A model generated the notes under the pieces. That model did no database searches. It was not told the origin of the DNA and saw only the letters and a program-made list of their open reading frames with translations. Positions 9,623 through 18,230 of a stretch of DNA of 64,000 nucleotides are shown one piece after another. Every line of letters starts with the position of its first letter. Within the stretch, counting starts at the first letter, position 1. Origin of the DNA: M3007 sp964539805 (GTDB taxonomy: Bacteria > Bacteroidota > Bacteroidia > Chitinophagales > Saprospiraceae); assembly GCA_964539805.1 (NCBI GenBank), contig CAZIKN010000012.1, forward strand, positions 1-64,000. The letters are read 5' to 3'. The translations under genes were made by a program, and so were the position numbers.

Positions 9623-10498
9623 ATGAAATACTTAGTTAATAACCTTGCCCAACTATTTTTTGTGGCAATGGTACTTGTTGTTTTCCCATGCTGCAAAAAT
9701 GATGCATCCCCAAAGCCTCAGCCGACCGCCGAAACCGAGATGGAGCAATCAAACGCAGAAAAAAGCAATGAAGGCTCCAAGGCAGAGGACGCTTTGACCG
9801 AGGGCATAACAAAGGATGAGGAGGCAAAAGTGGAAGAGGTGGCAGAAATATCCAGCCAGCCAGCTAAGGCGGCTCCTGTGTTACCTGTAAAAGAAAAATA
9901 CAGCGGTAATGGGAAATCAAGCGTAAAGCCCTCAGAGGGAACGGCCGCTCAACACGGATTCACAGATGTAGCCGAATTAGATAAAAAAATTCGCATGGAC
10001 ATCCGTTACGCAACGTCAAATAATTTTACGCATTCAAAAATTTATGACTGCCCGCGCTGTTTATTAAGACCCGAAGCGGCGGCGGCCCTTGCGGATGCGC
10101 ACAAGGCGCTACAACGGAAAGGTTACGGGTTTAAAATGTTTGATTGTTACCGGCCACGGCCCTACCAGCAGCGTCTTTGGGATAAAGTGCCCAATCCGGA
10201 CTATGTCACGCCGCCAAACAAAGGCTCCATGCACTCACGTGGAGCGGCGGTTGACCTTACCATAGTGGATGCTGAAGGCAAAGAGTTGGATATGGGTACG
10301 GCGTATGATTTTTTTGGTCGCGCTGCACATACAGACCACAATGACCTACCTGCCAAGGTTTTGGCAAACCGAAAACTGCTGCGAGAAACCTTGGAAGCTT
10401 ATGGATTTAAAGGTATCCGCACGGAATGGTGGCATTTTTCATATCAAGGAAAAGATTATCCATTAAGTGATTATGTATGGCCTTGTGAAGAGAATTAA
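9623..10498 (+). CDS. D-alanyl-D-alanine dipeptidase, VanX/DdpX type (M15D), lipoprotein
   Basis: 291 residues. The N-terminus has a hydrophobic stretch and a double Cys (FPCCKN), so it is probably a lipoprotein. A low-complexity Glu/Lys/Ser-rich linker follows to about residue 105. The catalytic domain (about 110-291) carries the M15D zinc site: His204 and Asp211 in SMHSRGAAVDL, and Glu268/His271 in EWWHF. The spacings H-x6-D and E-x2-H match VanX. It should hydrolyse D-Ala-D-Ala in the periplasm for peptidoglycan recycling. No other vancomycin-resistance genes are near, so this is turnover and not resistance. ATG 9623 is preferred because ATG 9608 lies inside a possible promoter-like T-run. 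Confidence 0.88.
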   Translation: MKYLVNNLAQLFFVAMVLVVFPCCKNDASPKPQPTAETEMEQSNAEKSNEGSKAEDALTEGITKDEEAKVEEVAEISSQPAKAAPVLPVKEKYSGNGKSSVKPSEGTAAQHGFTDVAELDKKIRMDIRYATSNNFTHSKIYDCPRCLLRPEAAAALADAHKALQRKGYGFKMFDCYRPRPYQQRLWDKVPNPDYVTPPNKGSMHSRGAAVDLTIVDAEGKELDMGTAYDFFGRAAHTDHNDLPAKVLANRKLLRETLEAYGFKGIRTEWWHFSYQGKDYPLSDYVWPCEEN

Positions 10499-10503
10499 TA
10501 GTA

Positions 10504-11190
10504 TTACCCGCCTCCTTTGCGCAGGGCATAGCCTTGTCCAAACTGGGTGTGGATATATTTTTCTTCAAAGCCTTTGTCAACTTTATTGCGCAGGTAGTTC
10601 AAATACACTTCAATGACATTGGTACCCGTATCAAAGTCAACATCCCACACTTTTTCAGCAATTTCACTTTTGGAGAGCACTCTTCCGGGGTTTCGCATAA
10701 AAAGTTCCAAAAGACTGAACTCTCTTGGTGTCAGTAATATTTCTCGGCCGGCACGATATACGGTGCGAGCATCTAAGTTTTGTTCTAAGTCATTAAAAAC
10801 CAGTATATTACTGCTTTGGTATGTTGTAGTGCTGCTACGGCGGGATAGGGCCTTGATGCGGGCCAGTAATTCACGTAGTTCAAAAGGTTTGGCCAAATAA
10901 TCATCGGCGCCGGCATCCAATCCCTTCACTTTGTCATCTGTTTCACCAAGTGCCGATAGCAGCAGCACGGGGGTGCTTTGTCCTTTTTCCCGCATTATTC
11001 GGCACAGTTCAAGGCCGCTTAGTCCTGGCATAATGATGTCTGACACTACCACATCGTAATCATGTTGCAGGGCCAAGCGCAATCCGGCTTCGCCATCTAT
11101 GGCGGTGTTTACCGTCCAGCCGTTCTCCTCAAGCCCCATCCGAAGGGCATTAAGGGCTTTTATTTCATCTTCAACCAAAAGTACGCGCAT
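10504..11190 (-). CDS. OmpR/PhoB-family response regulator (orphan)
   Basis: 228 residues from the ATG at 11190 (MRVLLVEDE), where the receiver domain should begin; an upstream in-frame ATG would add 12 unlikely residues. The receiver has an acidic pocket (EDE) and phospho-acceptor Asp51 in VVVSDIIMPGLSG. The C-terminal winged helix (about 130-225) includes LTPREFSLLELFMRNPGRVLSK and the wing GQGYALRKGGG. It should bind DNA when phosphorylated. No histidine kinase is adjacent, so its partner is elsewhere. It converges on the VanX-like gene with a 5-bp gap between stops. Confidence 0.92.
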   Translation of the reverse strand: MRVLLVEDEIKALNALRMGLEENGWTVNTAIDGEAGLRLALQHDYDVVVSDIIMPGLSGLELCRIMREKGQSTPVLLLSALGETDDKVKGLDAGADDYLAKPFELRELLARIKALSRRSSTTTYQSSNILVFNDLEQNLDARTVYRAGREILLTPREFSLLELFMRNPGRVLSKSEIAEKVWDVDFDTGTNVIEVYLNYLRNKVDKGFEEKYIHTQFGQGYALRKGGG

Positions 11191-11341
11191 GAGAGTTGGA
11201 TGGACAATGTTGCGTCCAAAAACCAAATAGGGTGATGAATAACATTGGGGTCATCAAGATGCGAAATTACCTTTTTTTAATCTTTTCAGCAAATTGTGAG
11301 TGGATTGTACACAAAATGCATGTTTTCTTTTCAAACAAACG

Positions 11342-11349
11342 TACTTTTG
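11342..11349 (+). promoter_or_regulatory. -7 box (TACTTTTG) before nadA
   Basis: TACTTTTG, preceded about 20 bp upstream by T-rich sequence (TTTTCTTTTC). It implies an untranslated leader of about 70 bases before the ATG at 11426, which argues against a start at 11300. Confidence 0.45.
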
Positions 11350-11425
11350 CTTTCATAACATGCTTGCTGCAAGTGTATGCACCGCAGCAACTCAAATTAC
11401 AAAACTAACTAGTTTAATTTACATA

Positions 11426-12443
11426 ATGACTGCTGAGTTTGCTACTGCAAAGCAACATTTGAACCAAAATGGCTTTTTGGCATTGGATGTTGACCCAACC
11501 ATGGATTTGGTTGCGGAGATCAATCGCCTGAAAAAGGAAAAAAATGCCGTTATATTGGCACATTATTATCAAGAATCGGAGATTCAGGATGTAGCCGATT
11601 ATATAGGTGACTCCTTGGGCCTGAGCCAGCGTGCCGCCAAAACCGATGCCGAGATAATTGTTTTTGCAGGTGTGCATTTTATGGCGGAGACGGCAAAAAT
11701 GCTTTCCCCCAATAAAAAAGTATTACTCCCCGACTTGAAGGCAGGCTGCTCTTTGGCCGATTCCTGCCCTCCTGATGTTTTTCGTAAATTTAAGGAAAAA
11801 CACCCGGATCACCTTGTAGTGAGTTATATCAATTGTACGGCAGAGCTCAAAACCCTTACAGATATTTGCTGTACCAGCACCAATGCAGTGCAGATTATCG
11901 AAAGCATACCCAAAGACCAGCCCATCATTTTTGCCCCGGACAAAAACTTAGGCGCATACCTGATCAAAAAGACCGGCCGCGATATGATCCTTTGGAACGG
12001 GGCCTGCATGGTACACGAAATTTTTAGCCTTGAAAGGATCGTAAAACTGAGGAACCGTCACCCCAATGCCAAATTTATCGCTCACCCGGAGTGTGAGGCC
12101 CACATACTGGATATGGCTGATTATATCGGAAGTACAACTGGCCTATTAAACTATACCATCAATGACCCCTGTACCGAGTTTATTGTGGCCACAGAAGCGG
12201 GTATTCTGCACCAGATGCAGCTGCGCAGCCCACACAAAACCTTCATCCCCGCCCCCCCCCGAGAACAATTGTGCCTGTAATGACTGCCCGCACATGAAGC
12301 GCAACACTATGGAAAAACTTTACCTGTGTATGGAATACGAGCAGCCAGAAATCCTGTTGCCCGATTGGGTTATTGAACAAGGCCGGGCCAGTATTGACCG
12401 CATGCTGGAGGTATCCGCCAAAGCAGGGCTTATTTCCGGTTAA
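11426..12443 (+). CDS. nadA: Quinolinate synthase NadA, reading frame shifted at a poly-C run
   Basis: NadA condenses iminoaspartate with dihydroxyacetone phosphate to make quinolinate for NAD synthesis, using a [4Fe-4S] cluster held by three Cys. Visible are LAHYYQ near the start, Cys108 (LKAGCSLADSC) and Cys194 (NGACMVHE). After FIPAPP the frame runs into nine C (12252-12260) and stops at 12280. Removing one C restores the family's C-terminal cluster motif (NNCACNDCPHM) and a 338-residue protein ending at 12443, two bases before the next gene. So the gene is either inactive, phase-variable at the C tract, or affected by a homopolymer sequencing error; the last is most likely, since everything downstream is intact. 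The start at 11426 gives the usual family N-terminus. Confidence 0.88.
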
Positions 12444-12445
12444 AT

Positions 12446-13438
12446 ATGCAGCTGACTTTCCAAACCCTTCTGTTGGAACTAAAGCATCCTTTTCGCATAG
12501 CAACAGGCATGCGCACCCACACCAATGCGATGCTGACACGCCTTCAATACGAGGGCTATGAAGGCATTGGAGAAGCCGCCATGCCGCCTTATTATGGCGA
12601 GAACCATGTCACTTGTGCGGCTTTTTTGAACCAAGCAGCGGAACTGCTGGCCCCCATCCACTGGCCTTTCAGTATAGTGGATATCATGCGCGAAGTGGAT
12701 GACATAGCTTCTGGTAACCATGCCGCTAAAGCCGCTGTTGATATTGCCCTGCACAACCTTCAGGCAAATATCACCCGGCAACCTGTCTGGCAAATGATGG
12801 GTGCCGACCCCGCTCTGATGCCTCCCACAAGCTTTACCCTTGGTATTGATACACCCGAGGTTTTGCGCGAAAAAATGGCGGATTCCCTTGATTTTCAAAT
12901 CATTAAAATAAAATTAGGCACAGCGGATGACCAATCCATCATTCGCACCATTCGGGAATTATCCGATAAACCCATCTATGCTGATGCCAATCAGGGTTGG
13001 ACGGATCGGGAAGCCGCTCTGGATCTGGTGCATTGGCTAAAATCAGAAGGGGTGCTCCTGATAGAACAACCCTTTCACAAGGAAGACCTTGACTCGGCAG
13101 CCTGGCTAAGTGCACGTTCACCCTTGCCGGTTTTTGCTGATGAAAGTTTTCAACGCCTTGCTGACCTTGAAAAGGTGGCCAATTGTTTTCATGGTGTCAA
13201 TATCAAACTGATGAAATGTACTGGCCTAAACGAAGGCTTAACTATAACCAAAGTCGCACGAGAAAAAAAGATGCAATTAATGGTGGGTTGCATGACGGAG
13301 AGTTCCTGCGGTATCATGGCCGCCGCAGCCCTTGCCCCATTGTGTGGTTACGCCGATCTTGATGGCTGTTGGTTGGTCAAAAACAATCCTTTTGATCTAC
13401 CCGTGTTAAAGGAGGGGAGGATACAGTTGGTGGGCTGA
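12446..13438 (+). CDS. Dipeptide epimerase, L-Ala-D/L-Glu type (enolase superfamily)
   Basis: 330 residues. It has the full active site of the muconate-lactonising/AEE subgroup: Lys154 and Lys156 (KIKLG), metal ligands Asp180 (DANQGW), Glu207 (EQP) and Asp232 (DES), and the opposite-face Lys254 (NIKLMK). It should epimerise the alpha-carbon of a dipeptide such as L-Ala-D-Glu from recycled peptidoglycan; specificity within this family varies and cannot be read here. It starts 2 bp after the restored nadA stop, so the two are very probably one operon. The VanX-like dipeptidase 2 kb away is a thematic match. Confidence 0.9.
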   Translation: MQLTFQTLLLELKHPFRIATGMRTHTNAMLTRLQYEGYEGIGEAAMPPYYGENHVTCAAFLNQAAELLAPIHWPFSIVDIMREVDDIASGNHAAKAAVDIALHNLQANITRQPVWQMMGADPALMPPTSFTLGIDTPEVLREKMADSLDFQIIKIKLGTADDQSIIRTIRELSDKPIYADANQGWTDREAALDLVHWLKSEGVLLIEQPFHKEDLDSAAWLSARSPLPVFADESFQRLADLEKVANCFHGVNIKLMKCTGLNEGLTITKVAREKKMQLMVGCMTESSCGIMAAAALAPLCGYADLDGCWLVKNNPFDLPVLKEGRIQLVG

Positions 13439-13545
13439 TGTAATGCCGGAAAAAGATGTTATAACGGACACTTCGACACGGTATGTGTTGAAAATAACGC
13501 AGCTTCGTACAATCAACGACCCTTATACAAGCATCGCAACTGACC

Positions 13546-13622
13546 CAAAACAGTAATTCTGTTTAATGTTTTTTAAGTATTTACATACATTCATTAAACA
13601 AAATTACAGTCCTGCTGTTTTG
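13546..13622. promoter_or_regulatory. Large imperfect inverted repeat upstream of folE
   Basis: The arms at 13553-13568 and 13592-13607 are complementary at 15 of 16 positions (core GTTTAATG / CATTAAAC). Outer arms CAAAACAG (13546-13553) and CTGTTTTG (13615-13622) also pair, with a bulge between. It could be a transcription terminator for the epimerase gene or an operator/leader hairpin for folE. There is no long T-run directly after it on the + strand. Confidence 0.5.
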
Positions 13623-13719
13623 TTGTAAGTTATCATCAAATGGTGGTGTTGGTTTGTTGCCAGCAATGTCATGTGTAATAACCCCTCCATTCTCTGCTTC
13701 ATACCTTCATTTTATTTCA

Positions 13720-14415
13720 ATGGATGATTTTACGCCCGGCACCTACGGTTTAGGTGCCCATGAATCGGACCTGATCGGTGACGATCACCTGTCCACCTCT
13801 CCTGACACCCCTATGACAGCGCAGGCTTTTGCCTTGTCAAATGAGGAAAAAATATTTCGTATCAGTCAGCATTTTGCTGAGATCATGGATATCCTTGGGC
13901 TTGATCTTCAGGATGACAGTCTGTGTGGCACCCCGCGAAGGGTAGCCAAAATGTATGTCAATGAGATCTTTAAGGGACTTGATCCCTCTAACATGCCTGC
14001 ATTGACCACTTTTGCTAACAAGTATCAGTACAAGCGTATGGTACTCGAGCGCAATATCCCTTTACAAAGCACTTGCGAGCATCATTTCCAGCCTATATTT
14101 GGGGTAGCGCACGTGGCGTATATCCCGGATGGTCAGGTAATTGGTTTGTCCAAGCTGAACCGCATTGTGGATTACTTTGCGCGTCGTCCTCAGGTACAGG
14201 AACGCCTGACCATACAAATTGTAGAGGCCCTCAAAAAAGCCCTCAAAACAGAGGATGTCGCCGTGTATATTGATGCAAAGCACATGTGTGTACAAGCCCG
14301 AGGCGTAGAGCATCATGGTGCAAGTACGATTACGGCGGAGTATTCCGGTAAATTTTTACATGAGGCTACCCGACGGGAGTTCTTGATGGGTATTGCGACG
14401 AATATGCCCGCTTAA
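13720..14415 (+). CDS. folE: GTP cyclohydrolase I
   Basis: 231 residues from ATG 13720; the longer in-frame start at 13654 is unlikely. It converts GTP to 7,8-dihydroneopterin triphosphate, the first step to folate (or to queuosine and pterins). The zinc site is complete: Cys119 and His122 in STCEHHF and Cys190 in MCVQARG; the spacing of 71 residues equals that in E. coli FolE. GTP-site phrases include LSKLNRIVDYFARRPQVQERL. The first 40 residues are a variable extension. It stands alone, with a 280-bp upstream region that holds a large inverted repeat. Confidence 0.95.
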   Translation: MDDFTPGTYGLGAHESDLIGDDHLSTSPDTPMTAQAFALSNEEKIFRISQHFAEIMDILGLDLQDDSLCGTPRRVAKMYVNEIFKGLDPSNMPALTTFANKYQYKRMVLERNIPLQSTCEHHFQPIFGVAHVAYIPDGQVIGLSKLNRIVDYFARRPQVQERLTIQIVEALKKALKTEDVAVYIDAKHMCVQARGVEHHGASTITAEYSGKFLHEATRREFLMGIATNMPA

Positions 14416-14432
14416 TAGGTATTGGTAGGGGC

Positions 14433-14810
14433 TTAACCGATAACAGAACGGTCTGTAGCCCATTTCTGGGCGTACATCATGGCAGCTCCTGCCAAAGCCA
14501 GGTCTTTTAGCAAACTGGGCAAGGCGAATTGGTTTCCGCTGGTAGCGTTGGGCATGTGTACCAATATGACAAAACCCAGGAGCATTATAGCTAATAAAGT
14601 TGCGGCTAATTTGTCATACTTCTCGCTCAACATACAAATGGCTGCTGCTATCATACCAGTGCCAGCCACATATACCCATATTGTTTTGGCCGGGAGGTAG
14701 TTGGGCACTACCTGATCTGCCATGGATTGCGCATTTAAAAAATGCAAAGTACCGAAAAGGGCGAAAGGGATAATAAAAAACCAGCGGCCCAGAGAGAGAA
14801 AAGCGTTCAT
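14433..14810 (-). CDS. DoxX-like small membrane protein
   Basis: 125 residues with four predicted membrane spans (about 6-25, 44-62, 69-87, 101-115) and the layout of the DoxX/DUF4267-like family. These are inner-membrane proteins often linked to redox or stress responses; a specific reaction cannot be given. The N-terminal phrase GRWFFIIPFALFGTLHFLN is typical. A -7 box on the minus strand (TACTTTTG, read from 14858 to 14851) lies about 40 bp upstream of the start. Confidence 0.75.
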   Translation of the reverse strand: MNAFLSLGRWFFIIPFALFGTLHFLNAQSMADQVVPNYLPAKTIWVYVAGTGMIAAAICMLSEKYDKLAATLLAIMLLGFVILVHMPNATSGNQFALPSLLKDLALAGAAMMYAQKWATDRSVIG

Positions 14811-14877
14811 GAAAAATTCGTTTTGCGTTAAGATGGGATGATTCTAACGGCAAAAGTAATTTTCCATACGAATCCTT

Positions 14878-15657
14878 TTAGTTTTTATGTTCTTTTTCTT
14901 TGTTGGGCTTTGTGTTTTCTACCTTGGTTTCAGGTTTTTCTTCTGCTGTTTCCTTGATCAGCGCCATGACTACCCTGCGGTTTAGTTTCCTGTTGTCTGG
15001 AAGGTCTTTGCCTTCAAAATCCTGGTTTTGGGCTATAGGGTCGGCCTCTCCATATACTTTTACAAAAAGACGATCGGGCCTCACTCCTTTGGCCTGTATG
15101 TAGTTACGCGCTGCTCTTGCTCTTGCGGTCGCCAATTCAAGGTTTTTGTCTTTGTCCCCTACGCCATCCGTATGGCCCATAAGCCGCAGGGAATAGGAGG
15201 GGTCTTGCTTGAGGGCTTGTGCTACCCGGTCTAATACAACTTTGCTTTCGGCACTTATGCTGGAGTTGCCAGAGTCAAAATAAATGGTGAATACATTGTT
15301 CTTTTGGTTTGGGTCTTCCACGTAAATCATGCCTTCCCTGAAATAGGGGCAGTTGGCCCCACAAAGGATGCGCTGTTCAGCCAAATCAATGATGGCAGCA
15401 TTGGGAAATCCCTTGCCTACCAGTTCAAGGCGCGCCTTTTCCGCTTCTTCCCGGGTTTGGTAGTCTCCTACAAAATAGCGGTAAAGTCCCAGTTGATCAT
15501 GGCTTACAAATATCCTTTCCACATTTCTTTCTTTAAAGAAGGACATTTTAACGGAATCTGCGTACGCAGCAGCCTGTACCCGAAAGTCTTGGGCTAAGGC
15601 CATGGCACTGCATAATAAACCGAGCAGGAAAAAGGGCAAACGCTTATCAATCTTCAT
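14878..15657 (-). CDS. OmpA-family protein with N-terminal SPOR-like domain
   Basis: 259 residues from the ATG at 15657, which gives a signal peptide ending LCSAMALAQ. Residues about 20-100 resemble a SPOR domain (FRVQAAAYAD..., then LYRYFVGDYQTREEAEKAR...), which binds denuded peptidoglycan. Residues about 130-240 are an OmpA C-terminal peptidoglycan-binding domain (VFTIYFDSGNSSIS, LMGHTDGVGD, NRKLNRRVVM). The tail is charged and low-complexity (KPNKEKEHKN). It probably links the envelope to the cell wall. The combination of two wall-binding modules without a beta-barrel is worth noting. Confidence 0.82.
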   Translation of the reverse strand: MKIDKRLPFFLLGLLCSAMALAQDFRVQAAAYADSVKMSFFKERNVERIFVSHDQLGLYRYFVGDYQTREEAEKARLELVGKGFPNAAIIDLAEQRILCGANCPYFREGMIYVEDPNQKNNVFTIYFDSGNSSISAESKVVLDRVAQALKQDPSYSLRLMGHTDGVGDKDKNLELATARARAARNYIQAKGVRPDRLFVKVYGEADPIAQNQDFEGKDLPDNRKLNRRVVMALIKETAEEKPETKVENTKPNKEKEHKN

Positions 15658-15738
15658 AATAAAGTGTTTTTTTAGGCAGCAACAGCGCGGCATATAGTAA
15701 AACATGCTGCGCTGTTACTTAGCTATTCACCTTAAAAA

Positions 15739-16233
15739 TCATTCCAAAATTAATACGCCAGCGGCTTCAAAGGTCAGTTCGCGCAACGGTTCCTTGATTG
15801 CTTCGATTTCGGCCTTTGATTTTTTGGCATCTTCAGCGTAGTGGCGCAGGTCGGCTACGGAAGTTACCGTTACGCTTGCCTTGCCATCAATCACTACACG
15901 TTTGCCGGCCAGGTCTTTGGGCATGAAAAAAGCATAGTTTTTGAAGGTTACCCGCATTTCGGGTTTGCCGGGCTGATCAGAGACCATGGTCATCCAGCAT
16001 CCTTTTTTTTGGCATACGCCGCTGATTTTGCCGGACACTTTGGCATCCATGGCGTCGGTTTTTTCCATCTTGGCCATCAATTGTTCATAGGACATGGCTT
16101 TTTTCCCATCAATGTAATTGCCAAAATGTTTGCCATCATTTACAGCCGTGGCGCTTGGTTTGTTTTTGTTTGTGCTACAGGAGGCCAATAGGCAAACTGC
16201 CAACATGGCAAAAGAAATTTTTTTTAACATCAT
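15739..16233 (-). CDS. DUF4920 lipoprotein
   Basis: 164 residues. The lipobox Cys is in CLLASCSTN. The body carries SGVCQKKGCWMTM, a Cys-rich turn that may hold metal, followed by MRVTFKNYAFFMPKDLAGKRVVIDGKA, typical of DUF4920 in Bacteroidota. The function is unknown; a small OB-like beta-barrel fold is likely. A start at either of two adjacent ATGs (16233 or 16230) is possible. A clear -7 box precedes it. Confidence 0.85.
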   Translation of the reverse strand: MMLKKISFAMLAVCLLASCSTNKNKPSATAVNDGKHFGNYIDGKKAMSYEQLMAKMEKTDAMDAKVSGKISGVCQKKGCWMTMVSDQPGKPEMRVTFKNYAFFMPKDLAGKRVVIDGKASVTVTSVADLRHYAEDAKKSKAEIEAIKEPLRELTFEAAGVLILE

Positions 16234-16288
16234 TATAAGTGTTTTATAAATTATTGAAAATCAGAATAATGCAATATTATTTCCGCTG

Positions 16289-16296
16289 CAAAGATA
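16289..16296 (-). promoter_or_regulatory. -7 box (TATCTTTG) for the DUF4920 gene
   Basis: Read on the minus strand, 16296 to 16289 is TATCTTTG, an exact TAnnTTTG. A second overlapping candidate, TACTTTTG, lies at 16304-16297. Both are 55-70 bp upstream of the start. Confidence 0.55.
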
Positions 16297-16353
16297 CAAA
16301 AGTAACACGAACTGAGTATAGATGGCACAATATTCGGTTAGTTTGGGTGTTCT

Positions 16354-16409
16354 TGCGTCGCGGTTTAATAATCCGCCTTCGATCCCGAAAATCCTTTAAT
16401 CGCGACGCA
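16354..16409. repeat. 9-bp inverted repeat (TGCGTCGCG) with 38-bp spacer
   Basis: TGCGTCGCG at 16354-16362 and CGCGACGCA at 16401-16409 are perfectly complementary, with partly paired TTAA-rich flanks inside. It lies between the divergent DUF4920 and MORN-caspase genes, so it may be an operator or a leader hairpin for the + strand gene. Confidence 0.4.
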
Positions 16410-16507
16410 GCCCTGTTTTTCACGGGTTCTCGCTTCATTAAAAAATTTAGCCTGGCCCATTTTTTACACGCTATTTTGTAGCAAAAAATTACCTTAACTG
16501 ATTACAC

Positions 16508-18148
16508 ATGAAAGGGCTTAATCTTTTTTTCTCCATCGTCTTCGCGGCTTTCTGCTGCGTTAATTTTTCATCCGATTTAAAGGCACAATGTGTTAGTGGC
16601 AATTGCCAAAATGGCACAGGAACCTATCGTTATTCCCAAAACGTGGTGTACACGGGCCGTTTTGTCAATGGCATTAGGGAAGGCAAAGGCAAACTTACCC
16701 TGCAAAACGGCAGTGTGTACGAAGGCAATTTCCAGCGCGGACGCATGAGTGGTGAGGGCAGTATGACCTACCTTAATGGTGAGCGCTATACCGGTCAATG
16801 GGCCAATGATATGCCCAACGGCAAAGGCAAATATCAATTTAAAGGCAAGGAACGCTATGAGGGCAACTTTGTCAATGGTGAATTTGATGGTCAAGGCACC
16901 ATGTATTATCCAGATGGGGCCTATTATACTGGCATGTGGAAAAAGAATCGCAAGCATGGCAATGGTAAAATTGTAAACCCTGATGGCAGTGCCACTGTAG
17001 GTACCTGGAATATGGGCAAACAAGTCGCCAAGGAAACAGTAGCCACAACAGCCCAGGCCCAAAACAAACCAAGCGCGAAACCCAAACCTGTAACCAAGCC
17101 AGATGTGGCAGGCTTGCGCAACTGTGGGAGCACTTATTGCCGCAATGGCAAAGGTTTTTATGATTATCCTGATGGTTCCCGCTGGATTGGCGAATTTAAG
17201 GATGGATTGCCTGCGGGCCGTGGCATCTGCCATTATGCCAGTGGCGACCGTTATGAAGGAGAATGGGCCAACAATGCTCCATACGGTGAAGGCGTAATGC
17301 ATTTTGCTTCCGGGCGTGTTTATGGCGCAGTTTGGGTAAATGGCTCTCCTGTAAAAGAATTGGATTCTGATGAAATTATGCCGGCTGATCCTGTTCAAAC
17401 TGAACTGAGCAGAAATGTAAAGATTTGGGCCGTGGTGGTTGGCGTAGGCTCATATACCGCTATGCCTTCCCTGAAGTACACGGATGATGATGCCTATCGT
17501 TTTTACTCTTTTCTGAAAAGTGTGGAAGGCGGTGCACTCAAGGATGAACAGGTGTCTATCCTGGTGGATGAGTCTGCAACCCGTGAGAATATTCTTCGCA
17601 CCATGCGCGAAAAATTCCTGAAAGCGGATGCCAATGATGTGGTTCTGCTCTATTTCAGCGGACATGGCCTTGATGGTTGTTTCCTTCCGGTTGACTTTGA
17701 TGGTTACAATAACAAGTTGCGCCATGATGAAATCAAGCAAATTTTCAGGAGCAGTAAGGCCAAGCACAAGTTGTGCATTGCCGATGCATGCCACAGCGGT
17801 TCTTTGGCCTTTGGCAATGGCCTGGCTGCTAAAGGGCCGGCCCCCGTTTCCCTTCAACGGTATTACAAGGCATTTGAGGATACTGACGGTGGCATAGCCC
17901 TCCTCATGTCCAGCAAAGCAGAAGAACTGAGCCTTGAAGATCAGGGCTTGCGCCAAGGTGTTTTTACCTACTATGTGCTTCAGGGGCTGAAAGGGCGGGC
18001 CGATGCCAACAATGATCTGATCATCAGCATCAAAGAATTGTACACGTTTGTATATGCCAAAGTGCGGGAATATACGGCAGGTGCACAAACGCCCGTGATC
18101 ACAGGTGACTATGATGATAACATGCCGGTTGGCAACAGAAAAGGATAA
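16508..18148 (+). CDS. Exported MORN-repeat protein with C-terminal caspase (C14) domain
   Basis: 546 residues. The signal peptide ends at about SSDLKAQ (residue 27). Then come about six MORN repeats (roughly 45-185: YTGRFVNGIREGKGKL, YEGNFQRGRMSGEGSM and similar), a Lys/Pro linker (about 185-200), and two or three more MORN units (about 210-285, WIGEFKDGLPAGRG). A caspase-like domain follows (about 300-535) with catalytic His386 (YFSGHGLDG) and Cys428 (ADACHSGSL). Bacterial caspase-fold proteases of this kind usually cleave after Arg/Lys. MORN repeats bind lipids or proteins. With its signal peptide the protease should work in the periplasm or outside the cell. No inhibitor or obvious partner lies beside it. 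The terminator hairpin after the stop is shared with the convergent AAA-M41 gene. Confidence 0.9.
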   Translation: MKGLNLFFSIVFAAFCCVNFSSDLKAQCVSGNCQNGTGTYRYSQNVVYTGRFVNGIREGKGKLTLQNGSVYEGNFQRGRMSGEGSMTYLNGERYTGQWANDMPNGKGKYQFKGKERYEGNFVNGEFDGQGTMYYPDGAYYTGMWKKNRKHGNGKIVNPDGSATVGTWNMGKQVAKETVATTAQAQNKPSAKPKPVTKPDVAGLRNCGSTYCRNGKGFYDYPDGSRWIGEFKDGLPAGRGICHYASGDRYEGEWANNAPYGEGVMHFASGRVYGAVWVNGSPVKELDSDEIMPADPVQTELSRNVKIWAVVVGVGSYTAMPSLKYTDDDAYRFYSFLKSVEGGALKDEQVSILVDESATRENILRTMREKFLKADANDVVLLYFSGHGLDGCFLPVDFDGYNNKLRHDEIKQIFRSSKAKHKLCIADACHSGSLAFGNGLAAKGPAPVSLQRYYKAFEDTDGGIALLMSSKAEELSLEDQGLRQGVFTYYVLQGLKGRADANNDLIISIKELYTFVYAKVREYTAGAQTPVITGDYDDNMPVGNRKG

Positions 18149-18160
18149 TTTGTTTGAACT

Positions 18161-18204
18161 ACAAAAGGCACAAAAGATCGCTTATTTTCTTTTGTGCCTT
18201 TTGT
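18161..18204. terminator. Bidirectional terminator hairpin
   Basis: A perfect 17-bp stem (18161-18177 with 18188-18204; core AAAGGCACAAAAGA / TCTTTTGTGCCTTT) with a 10-base loop. It lies between the convergent stops of the caspase gene (18148) and the AAA-M41 gene (18231), and is A-rich before and T-rich inside, so it can act on both strands. Confidence 0.85.
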
Positions 18205-18230
18205 GGTCAAAAATTAAGTCTTTACAGGTT

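Noticed and set aside
8780..10498. Vancomycin resistance cluster because of the VanX-like gene
   Set aside because: No VanH or VanA-type ligase or vanRS pair is present; VanX homologues commonly serve peptidoglycan turnover.
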